From the NCBI GenBank assembly GCA_025786725.1, contig JAHLTZ010000007.1:434001-498000 (forward strand): a stretch of 64,000 nt of DNA. The letters run 5' to 3'. The notes under the pieces are model-generated. The model made no database searches. It saw only the letters and a program-made list of their open reading frames with translations, and had not been told where the DNA came from. The translations under genes and the position numbers were made by a program. Of the stretch, positions 10,878 through 23,764 are shown piece after piece (position 1 is the stretch's first letter; each line of letters starts with the position of its first letter). Source of the stretch: Syncephalis fuscata. Lineage: Eukaryota; Zoopagomycota; Zoopagomycetes; Zoopagales; Piptocephalidaceae.

Positions 10878-13800
10878 TTAGATGTATGGACTTCCAATCG
10901 TTCCATATCCAGAATACATTTCGTATTCCCTCTTATCTTTCAAATTATCATTTGTGGCTTTCTTCTTTGAAACAGGCGAATTATTGGCTGATCTACTAAC
11001 GTGAGCAAAATCAGTGCTTTGTGATGCTTTTAAGCTTTGCTGAATCTGCCCAGACCTTGAAGATTTTATACCTTTAGCATCTTCCAAATTCGAAAACGAT
11101 GCTGACGATTTTATCATTGATTGCTTTTCATCTTGTTCGGTCCTGCTACGAGAGGAGGTTATTTTAGAAAATAGCGCAGCTTTCAAAATGCCCTTCCGAG
11201 ATTTATGCAACTCCGAAGTGTGTAGCGGTGACGTTGCTGGCGAAATGGTAGGAGTATTGCTTGCAGAATTGAATGATATTGGCGAGGATATAGGAGATGA
11301 GCTGGCCGAGCTGAAAGAAGAGGCATGTGACAAGCTTATTGGAGATGTGGCTCTTGTGGCATCGGATTTAATGGACAAATGAGTGCTTTGATTGTCACTT
11401 TGCTTTAAATTCAACTGAGTATCGTAATTTTCCGAACCACCAATGCCTTGTAATATCTGGTTTTTATCCGGTCCAAATCGCTCACGTAAAGGTGTTGGCG
11501 CCTGAATATCAACAGCAAACTGCAGAGATTGTAAGTTAGAATTGTATGGGATTGCGAAACTCATTTGCGGCTGTTTGATGCGAATTGCTGCTGGGGATGA
11601 TGATTTAGATCGTAAAGGTGATGGTGTCTTTGTAGACAGATGTTCCTCTGACTTGTTTCTTGATATGGAGGCGACGCTTAAATGCTGTTTAGGTGAATTT
11701 AGGCTAGAAGACATACTCTTGCCAGAATTAGTAGCTGGCTTTCTTTTATCATCCATATTTACAAGTTCTAGAACTCGTGGGCGACGTCCGTAGCGTGATG
11801 TAGGAATAAATGAACCTTGGATATGTGCAAGAAAAGCGCGTTCCAAGCTTTCCTTGGTTCCACGAGCTTGTGGATTTAGCACTGATTTATTTCCACCAGT
11901 TACAGCAAATCCTGATGTTTATCATAAATATATAGTAATCTATTGTATTTGGCCATTTTACTCACCTAATATACCACCAGCATATAGATGTGTTTCCTGT
12001 CGATAAGTATCGGGTAATATTGTATCAGAACTCCCCAGAGTAAATGGCTGTGCATTTTTTTCCATGCGACATATATTCCGGGCGACACAAAGACCGGCAC
12101 ACATTGCTGCAAATGCAGTCTTCTCCTTTACTAAATCGACTATATCTCCAGCGGCAAATATATTGTCTTTGTGCTGTATTTGCAAAGTAGGCTTAATCTA
12201 AATTATAAAATATTATATGGTTATAAACATAATGCTGATACAATTGTCTAGACTAAATTACCATGACATGTTGTCGGTCGTCTAGCCAGCTTTCAGGCAG
12301 ATAATTGCTGATTGAAGTGCCTCCAGTTGCTAAAATAGTATAATCTGCTTGAAAAACTTGTGTTTCATTTTTATTGATATATTTCCATTTTGTTCCGGCA
12401 TAGGATTGAGCCGCTCGTTCAGATGTATATCTACATTTAAAGCTTCCAAGCGTGCCTTCATGGCTGCACTAACGGTGGAACTCCAATGCGACAACACTCG
12501 TATACTGGATCCAACCAGCGTTATTTTTTTGTCAGGAAAATTAGAAGCAATTTCGCATGCTGTTTGACAGCCAACCGGTCCTATATATTAATAAATTTAT
12601 AAATTTAAAAAAATTAAATGTACAGCTTGTAATAAAAACAGCCACCTACCTGCTCCGATGATCAAAATGGAATTGGCTTTCTTTACTTGGTGTTTTTGTA
12701 TTTCAATAAATTTTGTACGATGACTGCGGGTTGGTTGCGTTGGCTTTAGTCCATTTTGGTACGACGAGCCAGTAGCAATTAACAGATAATGAAATGGGAT
12801 CTTTTAAAAAACTAGTAAGCAATGTAGTAAAACATTAATTAATACACTAACCTGCTTTCGCCCAGCGCAAACATAATTTGCATGAACACTGTTTACAGTA
12901 TCACGAATAACCACACCGTTGCGTACGTATGTACGATGGAGTAGTTGAATTCGCGATAGCTGTTCTAAATTTCGACTATATGGAATAACACCCGGTGTAT
13001 ATTCTATATACGTCTTGGGATCAATCAGCGTAACGTGGAATCGTGGCATTCGATCAAGAATTTCAGCACAGCTGAATCCGGCAAATCCTCCGCCAACAAT
13101 TACCACATGGCGCTGATTTGTAGATAATCTTCCTTGTATCTTTTGGCTAAAAATGGTTATTAAAATACTTGACGACATTTATACTTACTTAAGAATAGCA
13201 TGGTCCAACTCACGGAAAAAAGCATCTACGCGCTCTTGCTATAAATAGTAATTATGAGATAGTATTAGCAAAAAAAATCTAGTTGTATTTCGTAATTTAC
13301 TTACAAGAAGAAATTCTATTTCGAGCTCTGCTTCTATTAATATTTTATGCAAGCCTCTGCCATGTATCGTGACTACTTGTGCAGCATCAAATATACGACG
13401 TCTGCATTTACTGGTAATGTTTACTTCCATAGGGGCACCCGTGTGGATGTATTCATTCAGCAATCGCTCCAGCTCTTGTTGTAAATACTCTATGTTTATG
13501 GCTGGATTGTTGACTTGCATGCGCAATAGGCGGACATCACGTAGGAAAATCAAGTTTTCTTCGGCAAAATGTTCAGCTAAAAATATTTCAAATCCACGAT
13601 AAAGAGTTTTGTCCTTAAGGATATCGTCTAAAGTTGGTTGAAGAGGCTTTATAAGTGTTGGATGCTTGTTTATATTTGGTTGTAATCTAATAGGTAAGGA
13701 TGGCGATGGAGAATTGATAGTAATAGCCACAGGTTCTAATGTCAAAGTTTGACTTTGGTCTTGATTCTGCTGCTGATTTTGTAATAGATCATTGGCTGTT

Positions 13801-14606
13801 TGAGTGGTTGAAGTAAACAAATCAGTCGAATTTTCCGAAAGATTATTAATGTTTATTGAAATTGTGCTACCGGAAGAGTTGAGATCGTGTGATCCACGAC
13901 GTTGGTGAGTTGCATTTGTTTGAAGATCATCTTGCGGTTCTAAAAATGTTTTTACGTTGCTGCGAGTTGGTGAATTAATTGAAGGCATAGAGCTCACTCG
14001 GCGTAGTTTTGCGGTGGACTTATATTGTGGCAAAGTTTCTGACTGTAAAGTATGCGGCTTGTCCCACAGAGGGGAGTGAAGAAGTATGTCCATGCTTAAG
14101 GCTAGCTTTAATGGCACTGGAGTTCCGGGTCTATTTCTAGAAGAGCGCATTTTATATACTTCTTCTGTTTCGCTTAGATCGTCCTCGCTGTCTTCATTTG
14201 CAGGACCAAATGTAACTGCTTGATCATTTTGTGACAATTCGCTGAAAGATGGCGTTTCTACCTGTTCTATATCGCTAAAATCAAATGTATCAGAAATGGA
14301 GGTAGATTCGCCTATGGATACAGGGCTCATGTTATTTGCCAGATCAAGTCTTGCTAAATCCAAACAGTTTACGTCAACATTATTAATTTGTTTAACGCTG
14401 GAGCGATTAGGCGGAATTATGGTAAGTATAGATACTTTGGAGGATGCTTGCGCAGAGAAATATTGACGCTTAGCAAGCATAATCTTCGCATTTTCGATGT
14501 TGGTATTATGGCTCATTGGTACAAACTTAATGGCCGTGTATTGATGGTGCTTGCAAGGATAAAAGGCAAAGCGCAGTTGTAAAGTTGGGCAGCAAGTGAT
14601 CAACAC
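10878..14606 (-). CDS. RGS domain fused to FSP1/AIFM2-like FAD-NAD(P) oxidoreductase
   Basis: Exons on the minus strand: 14606-13305, 13238-13189, 13146-12852, 12800-12650, 12580-12262, 12197-11966, 11911-10878. A Ser/Asn/Gln-rich N-terminus of about 330 aa is followed by an RGS domain (GFEIFLAEHFAEENLIFLRD to FFRELDHAIL), which would accelerate GTP hydrolysis on G-alpha. Then comes a two-Rossmann oxidoreductase: HVVIVGGGFAGFSCAEIL (FAD), LLIATGSSY, ILIIGAGPVGCQTACEIA (NAD(P)H) and NIFAAGDIVDLVKEK. This is the layout of type II NADH dehydrogenase / AIFM2 (FSP1) quinone reductases. A Ser-rich tail of about 340 aa closes it. Exon 2 (50 nt) has no start of its own and joins RGS to FAD in frame. 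A frameshift at 12411-12412 (probably one missing G) interrupts the second Rossmann region. The alternative is two adjacent genes, because the 42-bp intron 13188-13147 contains a stop for RGS and an ATG for the FAD part. Confidence 0.78.
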
Positions 14607-16816
14607 TCAAAAGAGGTTAGTTGAAATATTAGAATCCAATAAAAAATAGCTGTGTAGTGTAGAATAGAATAAAGAAATGGTATATCGAATATTGCAAAGT
14701 GTAGACTTAGGCCGGTTATATTACTACAGTCTTGGCCATGAGAACATTCGGCAATTTTAAAAATGTCTTCCAGAATTAGAAATACATTAATGAGATTGAT
14801 ACCAAATATGGCATCAAAACCTTGCCTGTTAATTATTAAATTCAACTCCGATATTTTTTACTAAAAATAATAGATGTGAGAATATTCTTGATTGGAAGTA
14901 ATCTAATATAGATCTTATTATAAAAGTAACCCATAAAATTTACTATTTTTGTCTATGTTTATATTTAGTTCACATTGCCCCAAAATAATTCGGTATTAAC
15001 GGCATTTTTAAGCGATATTCACAATATATAAATATGTAGTTAAACAGCATTTAATAGCTTACTGTAAATTATTAATGGTGATTGTTTAACTAAATAATCA
15101 TTGAATTTTGCTATGTTTGCATTTTTGTTTATTTTTATAACGTTGTTATCATTAAAAAATAGCTAATGTACCAATATAGCTGTGTTATTATTGTTATTAT
15201 TGCTGTATTAAGTTGTTAATTGATGCATAACATCTGGAATGCGATTCTTACAAGATTTATAGGTTATTTATGCATCAAGTCTATTATTTCTAAAATTAAA
15301 AAATGCTGGTGTAATATTACTGAAATAAAGCGTTTTGTTTCATATCCATTAATACAATTGTGACAGTGTGTGATAAACTAACATACCGCTAAGATTCACG
15401 TGCCATCATAGGATATATATTGTGTATTCAGTCTAGTGCTTTTACTTGTTATTAAAATAAAAATGTAGCTGCAAGCTATTAGAGTATTATCAATTCAAAT
15501 GAATAACTGAATAAAGTGTTGGAATATTAATGATAAAGTATAGTATGTGGATGTGGTAGGATCAAGTGAAGCAAATCAAAATCTACAAAGAATACAATCA
15601 ACAACAATAAATGATTCTACCAATAAGCGTAATTAATGAAATAAACAAATAAAAGCAAATGAATGAGTATTAATAATAATCAAGTGATAATCTATACGAC
15701 TGAATAAGACTAATGAATTGAAATTCATTGAATTTTATAATAAATACAGTTATAATAAATGAATTGTTTTATTAGTAAAAATGGCCAGTATATAGTAAAA
15801 TGAGTATAGGTTGGAGATAAATTTAAAAGTTAAAAAATAATGCAACATGCAAATAGAATGCTACGGATAACATAAGTAATTACATACTTTTAAGCTATTA
15901 TATAACAGTGGTGTTTTGTAGTAATAATGACTGGCTTGGTACATAAGCTTATGATAAACTGCACTCAATGGCATGTAAATGAGGCTGAAACTATTTTAAT
16001 AATACAAATAGAAACACAGTAGCACTATTATGACAGTAGAATAAACAGACGAGTGTAGTGGTAATATGGCATTGTTTATTAGTTATGCCGTTGACATGTA
16101 GTAAAGCTGATTTCTTTTCAAAGACATTTATCATTTGAATTGAACTACAAGAGTGAACATCAACAAAAAATATTATTTATAAATTTGTATTGCTTGAAGC
16201 GAGACAATGCAACCATATTTGTGTTTAAACACTTGCTATGATGAAAGTTGGTAATCATCCTTGTACTGTATTTATTCATATGATAGATAATTATAATTTC
16301 TATTAACAGCCAATAACAATCAAACTTGATTCTATACTCACACACACACACGTATACAGATGTAACCTGCGCCGACCAACATTGTAGCTTCCTTTTCTTT
16401 CTCATATGCTCATCGCTTGCTTCTGCCTTGAAGCGTCGCAATCGCTCTCGTCTACATTCCTTAAACCTTTCTTTCCGCCTTCTCGTCTTCCCTTAAACCA
16501 TCCGTTATACAGGTGCCCTTTAAAACCGGCATCTCCTTTCATCTCTTGTAGTCACTTGCCAGCGTTGTGGCTCTGTTATTTCCGCTTCCTTTGAGCCACA
16601 TCTCGTTTTCAAGGACTTGATCCGATTGTTTATCGAGATTCCCAGCCACTGATTACATATTTTGGAACATCATTTCTGTAATCGATATAAAGCAGAATAT
16701 TCGCGTGCTTGATAAACTGACCTTAGTGCTGTCGACGTCGTGGATTGTTTGACGGTACTGCTTCTGCGATCATCAGCTATTTCTCAGCAAAGGGCTGACG
16801 CGAAGTGCTTGTCATC
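14607..16816. other. Long AT-rich divergent intergenic region
   Basis: No exon is supported between the divergently transcribed RGS-FAD and LSM14 genes. From about 16400 the plus strand becomes CT-rich, marking the LSM14 upstream and 5'UTR region. A short (AC)n run lies at 16338-16350. Confidence 0.5.
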
Positions 16817-18754
16817 ATGAGTGCCAGCGCTTTTGTTGGTTCAAAGATATCTTTGATATCAAAATCAGATGTGCGCTATGTAGGAGTGTTGCATAGTATT
16901 AGCACGGAAGAAGCGACCGTATCGCTTGAACAAGGTAAGTATTAATAATAATGCGCTATATAGTTATACCGGGGCATAGATTGCAAATAACTATTTATTT
17001 AAAACTACTTTATTAAATTAAATATGTTGTTTAGTTCGCTGTTTTGGCACAGAGGGTCGTAAAAATAATCCAGCTGAAGAACTGCCAGCCTCCAGCAATG
17101 TCTACGAGTTTGTTGTGTTTCGCGCGGCCGACATCAAGGATTTGACGGTGCTGGAACCACCACAATCAGCCCAGCCGCCGCAGCCATCGTCAATGCCTCA
17201 TGATCCGGCAATTGTCAATGTAAGTAGTGTTTATTAGTAAACTATATGGTATGCATACTAATAATATTCTGTTTCGTATTTAGTCGCCAGTAGCACGTCC
17301 ACCAACATCTCAACCAACAGTATCTGCTCAGCAACAGCAATCATCATACAATGCTGGAGCTAATCAAAACTATACGCCCAGCAACAACTTTAGCGGTGCA
17401 GGTCAGGCCGGCCTACCCTATGGACAACGTCATCCAGACATGCATACCAATGCTAATCTTGGTGGCCCACCAGCAGGTATGGGAATGGGCCATCCAAACT
17501 ATCCGCCACAATCAGGACAGCACTCTATGCAGTCCCATCCTGGACATGCTCATTGGCAAGCAGGTGCTGCAGGCGGACAAGGATCGCTGCAACGCAATCC
17601 ATATGGAATTGGACAGGTGAATTAACATTGATTTACGCGTATTGCAGTTTATTAAACTATAATAATATATGCATATATAGTATCCAAGTAACAGTCCTGC
17701 TCCTCCTGGTATGGGTGCTTCTCCTATGGGCTCACAAACAGGCCAAGGACCATCTACCGTTGCTGCAGGACAACCGACGCGCCATGAAGCTGGAAATGTT
17801 AACAAAAAGCCAGGTGCCAATGGAGCATCGGCTGCTTTGGCCAACTCGCAAACAGTGCATCCACGCGGTCATGGCAATGCAGCTGCATTGTCAGGTCAAC
17901 CAGTTACTAAATGGGACCCAAAACAAGGTGTGATCACCACTACAATTCCATCTACTGGATCGAATGCCAAACAGTCTTCACACTCAAGCGGTCATGGCAT
18001 GACTGGTCAACAAGGCCCGCCTCACTCAGGCAAAAGACAGCAGCAGCAGCAACAACAACAACACGCAAATCGAAAAGACGACTACACAGAGTCTGAAGTG
18101 CAAAACAACAAAAAGTTTGACGATGCTGCAGCAAACGACGCAAATAAAGACCAAGCTGCTCGTCGTCGTCGTGGCCGTCGAGGTACCGGCCAACAAGGTA
18201 GCAAACCAGACTCCGCAATAATAGGAAAAGGCCCAAGCGATGTCGATGCTGAAGCCAATGGTCCAGTGCCTAGCACAGAATTTGACTTTGAATCAGCCAA
18301 CGCCAAATTTGATAAAGCAAATTTAATTAAAGAATTTAGCCAACTTGGTATTAACGTTACCAATTCAGCACCTGCTACAACGGCCAATATCATTGCTACC
18401 ACTTCACCTGCAGTGGCACCAGCCCCCGATTCGGACAACATCGTCATTCCACCTGCCTCTACCGATGCATTCTACGATCGCAGTCGTTCATTCTTTGACG
18501 ATATTTCATGTGAATCCAAAGAACGTAAAAGTGAAGTCCAAGTTGAACGTCGTGATCGCCGTATGACTCAAGAACGCCGTGTTAACATGGAAACATTTGG
18601 ACAAATATCCATCGATGGCAATGCTCGGTTCCGCGGTGGTCGACGAGGCGGCTATCGTGGTCGTGGTCATCGTGGTCGTGGTGGTGGTGGCGGTCGAGGC
18701 GGCAACAACAACAACAACAATAACATAACAGTAACAATACAACAGCCTAGATGA
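16817..18754 (+). CDS. SCD6: LSM14/Scd6-family mRNP regulator (LSm, FDF, FFD-TFG, RGG)
   Basis: Exons 16817-16934, 17035-17219, 17284-17616 and 17681-18754 encode about 569 aa. The N-terminal divergent LSm domain is complete: FVGSKISLISKSDVRYVGVL, then VRCFGTEGRK and YEFVVFRAADIKDL. A long Pro/Gly/Gln/Ser linker with a poly-Gln run follows. The FDF motif (EFDFESANAKFDK) lies near residue 400. The FFD motif (FYDRSRSFFDDIS) and TFG motif (RRVNMETFGQISI) come next, and the protein ends in RGG repeats and poly-Asn. Family members bind mRNA 5' regions, eIF4G and the Dhh1/DDX6 helicase, repressing translation and driving decapping in P-bodies. All diagnostic motifs are present in order. Confidence 0.93.
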
Positions 18755-19254
18755 TTAGATATATTGGCTATTGTTTGACGTTTTAATCATTAAACTGCGC
18801 ATTTATTTAGTTCGAATATTTTGTTACAATCGTTTATCATTGATGTTAAAATGGCTCTTTAATTTACTCATTTATTTAATGTTCTAAATCTTCCAGTAGT
18901 GTCGCAATAGCTATGAGTAGCGTTTGATATTGTTTATTATTTACAATTATTCTTTCCGCTATTGTAGTCGAAATATCTGTTTATTTAATAAAGATTAAAT
19001 CATTCAGTTAATTCAACTATTACTTGTAGTAAAGCGGATGGGTGGGTGGTTGGTTATGTTATATGTATACATACTAGGAAAGAAAAAGATAAAAGCCAGT
19101 AGATAATGATGATAGTGATTATTATTATATTAATGGATTAATTCATACATGTAGAGTTTAAGACAAAATTGTTGAATGGCATTGCTAATCAATAAAACTA
19201 TTACATTCAAATAGCATTATTATTATTTTTTTGATAATGCGCCATTGATTTTTT
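18755..19254. other. Convergent intergenic region
   Basis: AT-rich 3' flanks of LSM14 and the RhoGEF gene, with AATAAA-type signals near 18987. Nothing else seen. Confidence 0.5.
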
Positions 19255-20884
19255 CTAGATTGTTGGTCTGCGTTCTGTATTTATACGCAGTCCATATTGA
19301 ATGGCGTTTCGCCACAATTCAAACTGATCTTCCGAGTCGACGTGAACATAAGCCATTTGACGATGGTGCTTCGTTGTTAGACATAATGTATGTGACTGGT
19401 GATTTGCTAGACCAACACTATCGATAAGACACGTTTGTTTTAGGAAAAAGGTAGCCTATATAGCCAATAAAGAATTGATTAATAATGATTAAATTGTATT
19501 ACACTCCAATCTCACCTCATGTACCAATGTATCGCATTGCTGTCGAGCAATTACCATTCGGTCGGTGAATAGCCAGCATTGCACCTGGTCGGTCGTTGTT
19601 TGCTTGCCCGATTGGTAAGCAAGCGAACCTTCATGCAACAGCTTTACATTTGGCTTAATTAAAGGAGCGTCCAAGCCAGTAATACTGTTTTGTAATCGGG
19701 CCAGATCAATAATTGAATCCGTTTGTCGCATACTATAAATAAAATAAATTATCAGCCACATTAAATAAACTGTCTATAGTAAATACTTACTGTGACCCCA
19801 TATTACGATATATACCCATAAGATACTGCAGACAAGATTCTACATTCTCATTTCCTTCAGCATTACAGAATTCGCCCACTTTCTGGACAAATCCTATATA
19901 ATACCAAATACACTTGCGCAAGTCAAGTAATAATGTTCGGAAATCACATCCGGTACTTTTCTCGCATCGACTCATAACGTTACGAAACTTTTCACTATGG
20001 TAAACGAGATTTTCAAATTCGCGTATCGCATTCACTTGTTGTTTCACCAGCTCAACATAAATGTTGAGATCAGTTAAACGTCGACCTAAAAACATAGTTA
20101 CACAATTCAAAGCGTAAACATCGGAATTTTCACCGAAATCATTACACATTAATTGTATATCTTTGATCTCATCGTGTAAACACATATGTATCTCCATAAG
20201 CTGGCCAAAATGTTCAAATAGTTGATTCATTGTGGTGTTAATGGCCTGATGACTACGCTTTTTCTTAATAAAATGTAGAAAGTTTCGTAGTCTAGAATTA
20301 CGCATTGAACATAGCTCGGTACGTATGGGGATCTCAAATCCATCTTGAAGGACGGTTAAGGAGCCAATGTAGCTTTGTTCGTAGTTTAATAACTCATTGA
20401 TAAGCGATATTAACGCTTCAAGACGATTTTGAGCCATCATTTGAGCAAACTGTTTATCTAATAAATATACAATGAAATAAAATAAATATGGGCATTATAA
20501 TATGATGTTTAACCTACCTAACAATTGATTATGCTCAATTGATGGCGTGGGCGGTACCTCTTTGTTGATATTTAGCGATGATTGGCATCTTTTAGATTTA
20601 CGAGTTGATTTAACACGCGTATTATTGCGACGCGGCGGACTCGAAGCTAGCACAAATCCTTTAGGTGGAGCTATAATTGAATTCGGTCGGAAGAATGTCT
20701 CGATACCAATATCGTTAAACGCTTGGATAAGTTCAATATCTTCGGGAATCCAGCCGCGAACACCATTAATGCTATTTCTATGACGTTTTGAGCTTTGTCG
20801 TTTAAATATACCGTTAAGGCCATGTGAACGACTCGGTGAAAGTAATAAAAAAGAATCATGCGATCCAGCAGCAATCGACGACAT
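19255..20884 (-). CDS. Rho guanine-nucleotide exchange factor (DH-PH)
   Basis: Exons 20884-20518, 20457-19791, 19732-19516 and 19455-19255 sum to 1452 nt (483 aa), all phases matching. A basic, Ser-rich N-terminus (FKRQSSKRHR, STRKSKR) is followed by a helical DH domain from LEALISLINELLNYEQSYIG through LFEHFGQLMEIH and REFENLVYHSEKFRN to YLMGIYRN, the last helix resembling the conserved QR.x.YP/L region. The PH domain contains LLHEGSLAY, VQCWLFTDRMVIA and the C-terminal helix EDQFELWRNAIQYGL with its invariant Trp. DH-PH proteins load GTP onto Rho-family GTPases at membranes and control the actin cytoskeleton and polarity. The target GTPase cannot be told from sequence. Confidence 0.82.
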
Positions 20885-23764
20885 GTTCACTATTATGATG
20901 GACAAAGAAATAAAAAGATGCAAATAAAGCGCCAACAGGCTTAGCAGCAGTCGCTGTTGTATTTGAAGTCTCAGAATGCAATCAATGCAACTGGATTTAC
21001 TAGATGGGCAAACAGTTGAACCGTAACAAGTAGACGAGGAGGAGTGCTCGAGACAATAATTGTTACAAATTCAATAGAATAATGGACGATTATAGGATTG
21101 CGTCAGAAGGACGAACAATGAGAAAATATCTCGTCCTTGCAATAACAATGAATAATAGACGTTAATACGATCGCTACCAGGCGAGTAGAAAAAAACAGAC
21201 AAGAAGACGGCAAATGAACTTGTTCTGACTGCTGTCATGGTCCATTTAATATAGAGTCACGTTCTGTGGCTGTGTCTGTGTCTGTGTCTGTGTCTGTGTC
21301 TGTGGTTGTGGTTGTAACCTTGGCGGTGCACATCGGAAATGATTTCGCCCATTTCTAACATCGTTCCAGCTGTCGCATAGCCCCCTTCTTTTTCCATCCT
21401 TTTTGGAATGCCGGCTATTTCTAACCACCATCATTTTATCTCACTTGCCTGCGGATTCAGGAGGACTATGTCTCTACTCCTAGCCTTGACCATGTTAAAA
21501 AATGCCGATGGTAACCCGTGGGTTTATTACATTTGACATGGTGCATTAAAACATGCAGCGCATTCTATGCAGATAGATAAATTCACAGTGTACAGCAATA
21601 GCACCATGAATAGAATGCATAATATATTAACTTTTTTAATAATGGCTGATACTAATAGCACTAATAGCGGCAATACTTACAATGACAATACTGTTTAGTA
21701 GGAATGGTAATGATGATTTATTACTATTATTAGTGCTGGTTTAGACCGATTTGGTTCATTGACAAGTTTTCTTGGTAAAACAGCAAATATCCATTTTGGC
21801 ACATTATCAATAACTGGTGTTAATGTCCTTTCGCCAACCCGTTATCGTCCGTTTCCTTTTTTTTAAACAGACGATGAACAAGTATTAACTTGACACCTAA
21901 GGACTACATCGCTTTATTAAAAGGAGTGTTTCTAGATGTTCCATCGATAAGTAAATGAGTACATCAATAGATTAAGGCTAAATAGGTCTCTTTGGTTAAT
22001 AAGTAATCGATTAGTATCATTGTAACAGAAGTAGACTACAAACGTAGATAGTAATACGACATAGTATAACTTGGCAATATGCAGTAGTAGCTCTAACGAC
22101 TGCCAAACGCTTCAATTACGTTGGTTGGCACATGCCCTGCTGCACCTCGCAAGTTCTCACGACGAAATGCAGCGTCTCTACGGATCCCAAAGTAAAATAA
22201 CGGTTCTCTGAGTTTAAATAGATTCTTTATTAATCATTAATGACTAAATAAAGTTGTATTCATTTATCATTACAATGACGATAACAACTGTTCTGGCTAC
22301 AATAGTTCTAATTGAACCGATAGTACCTATCTGATAACCACCACGATACTTTCTATGGTTGGTTATATTTAGTCCTGCTGTGAAACCTGCTATGTTGTGC
22401 GCAAACACCGCATCTGCCAATTCATCCATCGCTGTCACTAAAAAAGTGAGACAATTGTTCCACAGTGGTCAATCAACAACAAATCAATGGTCTGTCTTAA
22501 GATTGAAAGGAACGGTTTAGTAAAAATGGCACACGCATCGTGTCTCACATCTTTGAAGGTGTTGCTTTGCTATTTGTATTTGGACACTATTGCTGTTGCT
22601 ATTGCCATCTTTATTACAGCTATTTGTATTGTAGTTACTATTATGGCTATTGGTGCCATCATCATCCTGACCACCTTTACCATTACAACAGTTGGCCATA
22701 TAGATTAATTGATTCAAATTATTCAAATAGCTTGAATGTGACGCGCCCTTTTCTCTTCTCTCCCCCACCTCTTCTTCTCCTTCCCCACACACCCACGCAC
22801 ATACGCACGCACACTATTACTATTGCCTTGGTCTTTGCTATACCTCTCTTGTTCTCTTTCGTTCACTTATCTTGTTCTCTTTATTTGCACCACCACTGTG
22901 CTGCGTAAGCTTAGCCGCTCTCCCCCTCAACCGCTACTCCTCTGTTGTTTATTGTTTATTGTCGTATCGTAGAGCGATTGATTTGCTCGTTGGAACTTGT
23001 CTGCTTTCTTGTATCTAACTAAATAACCATCACCATAAGCAGCCACTATTACATTATACATTTACTGTGCTATATTCATTGCGCGCAACATTGTCAATAG
23101 GCACTGGCCTCACCTACTTTTATCTTCGACTGCAGTCACCGTGACCTGCCACACCCCTTTTGCGTACTGTTTTTGTTCTACTACTATCTTTTAGTTGTTA
23201 TTCCCTTGTGATTGTTTATTGTAGAGTGGCCTACGCTTGCTATTCTATACTGTCTTTTATTCTGTTGAACTTGTCGTGCACGTCACTTACTTTGATAGCA
23301 GCTGTGCTTTCCCGTCTTTCTCTATTCTTTTGACTTTTATTTACACTGTAAGTAAAGCTGTGCCAGAACTGAACGCCATAGCAACTCATTGCAGCATTTT
23401 TTGCTATAATATTCAAGCTTACGTTTACCATACGTGGTTGTTTGCGTATATAACTATTGCTACTATTGCTATTGCTATTGCTATTGCTATTACTGCTACT
23501 ACTACAATAATAACAGCAGCAGCAGCAAAATAACTTGTTAAATTGGTTGGCAGTTGTATTGCTAATTGCAATCTTTTATTACTACAAACGCATTAGTAAT
23601 TATTGTACACTACGCACATCTAATAGTGCCTGTGTCTATTCTCTCATACTAGCTCGTAAAGTGTGTTGTATCTGCTTTTATTGTCAAGTGATTGGTAGCA
23701 AGTAGACATTTGGCAAAGTACGCATTTAAGATACATTATCGTTTATTATATCTTCACTTTAAAG
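20885..23764. other. Long intergenic region with simple repeats
   Basis: No convincing gene. It holds a GTCTGT hexanucleotide microsatellite at about 21268-21310, a mixed pyrimidine-rich stretch at 22740-22950 and a GCTATT/ACTGCT-type repeat at 23457-23525. The CT-rich part from about 22740 onwards is likely promoter and 5'UTR of the gene at 23765. Several ORFs (22244-22438, 22540-22908, 23237-23533) are low-complexity and not supported. Confidence 0.5.

Noticed and set aside
22244..23533. Several ORFs in the long gap before 23765
   Set aside because: Translations of simple repeats (Ile/Ala/Thr or Cys/Tyr/His runs) in a region that looks like promoter and leader.
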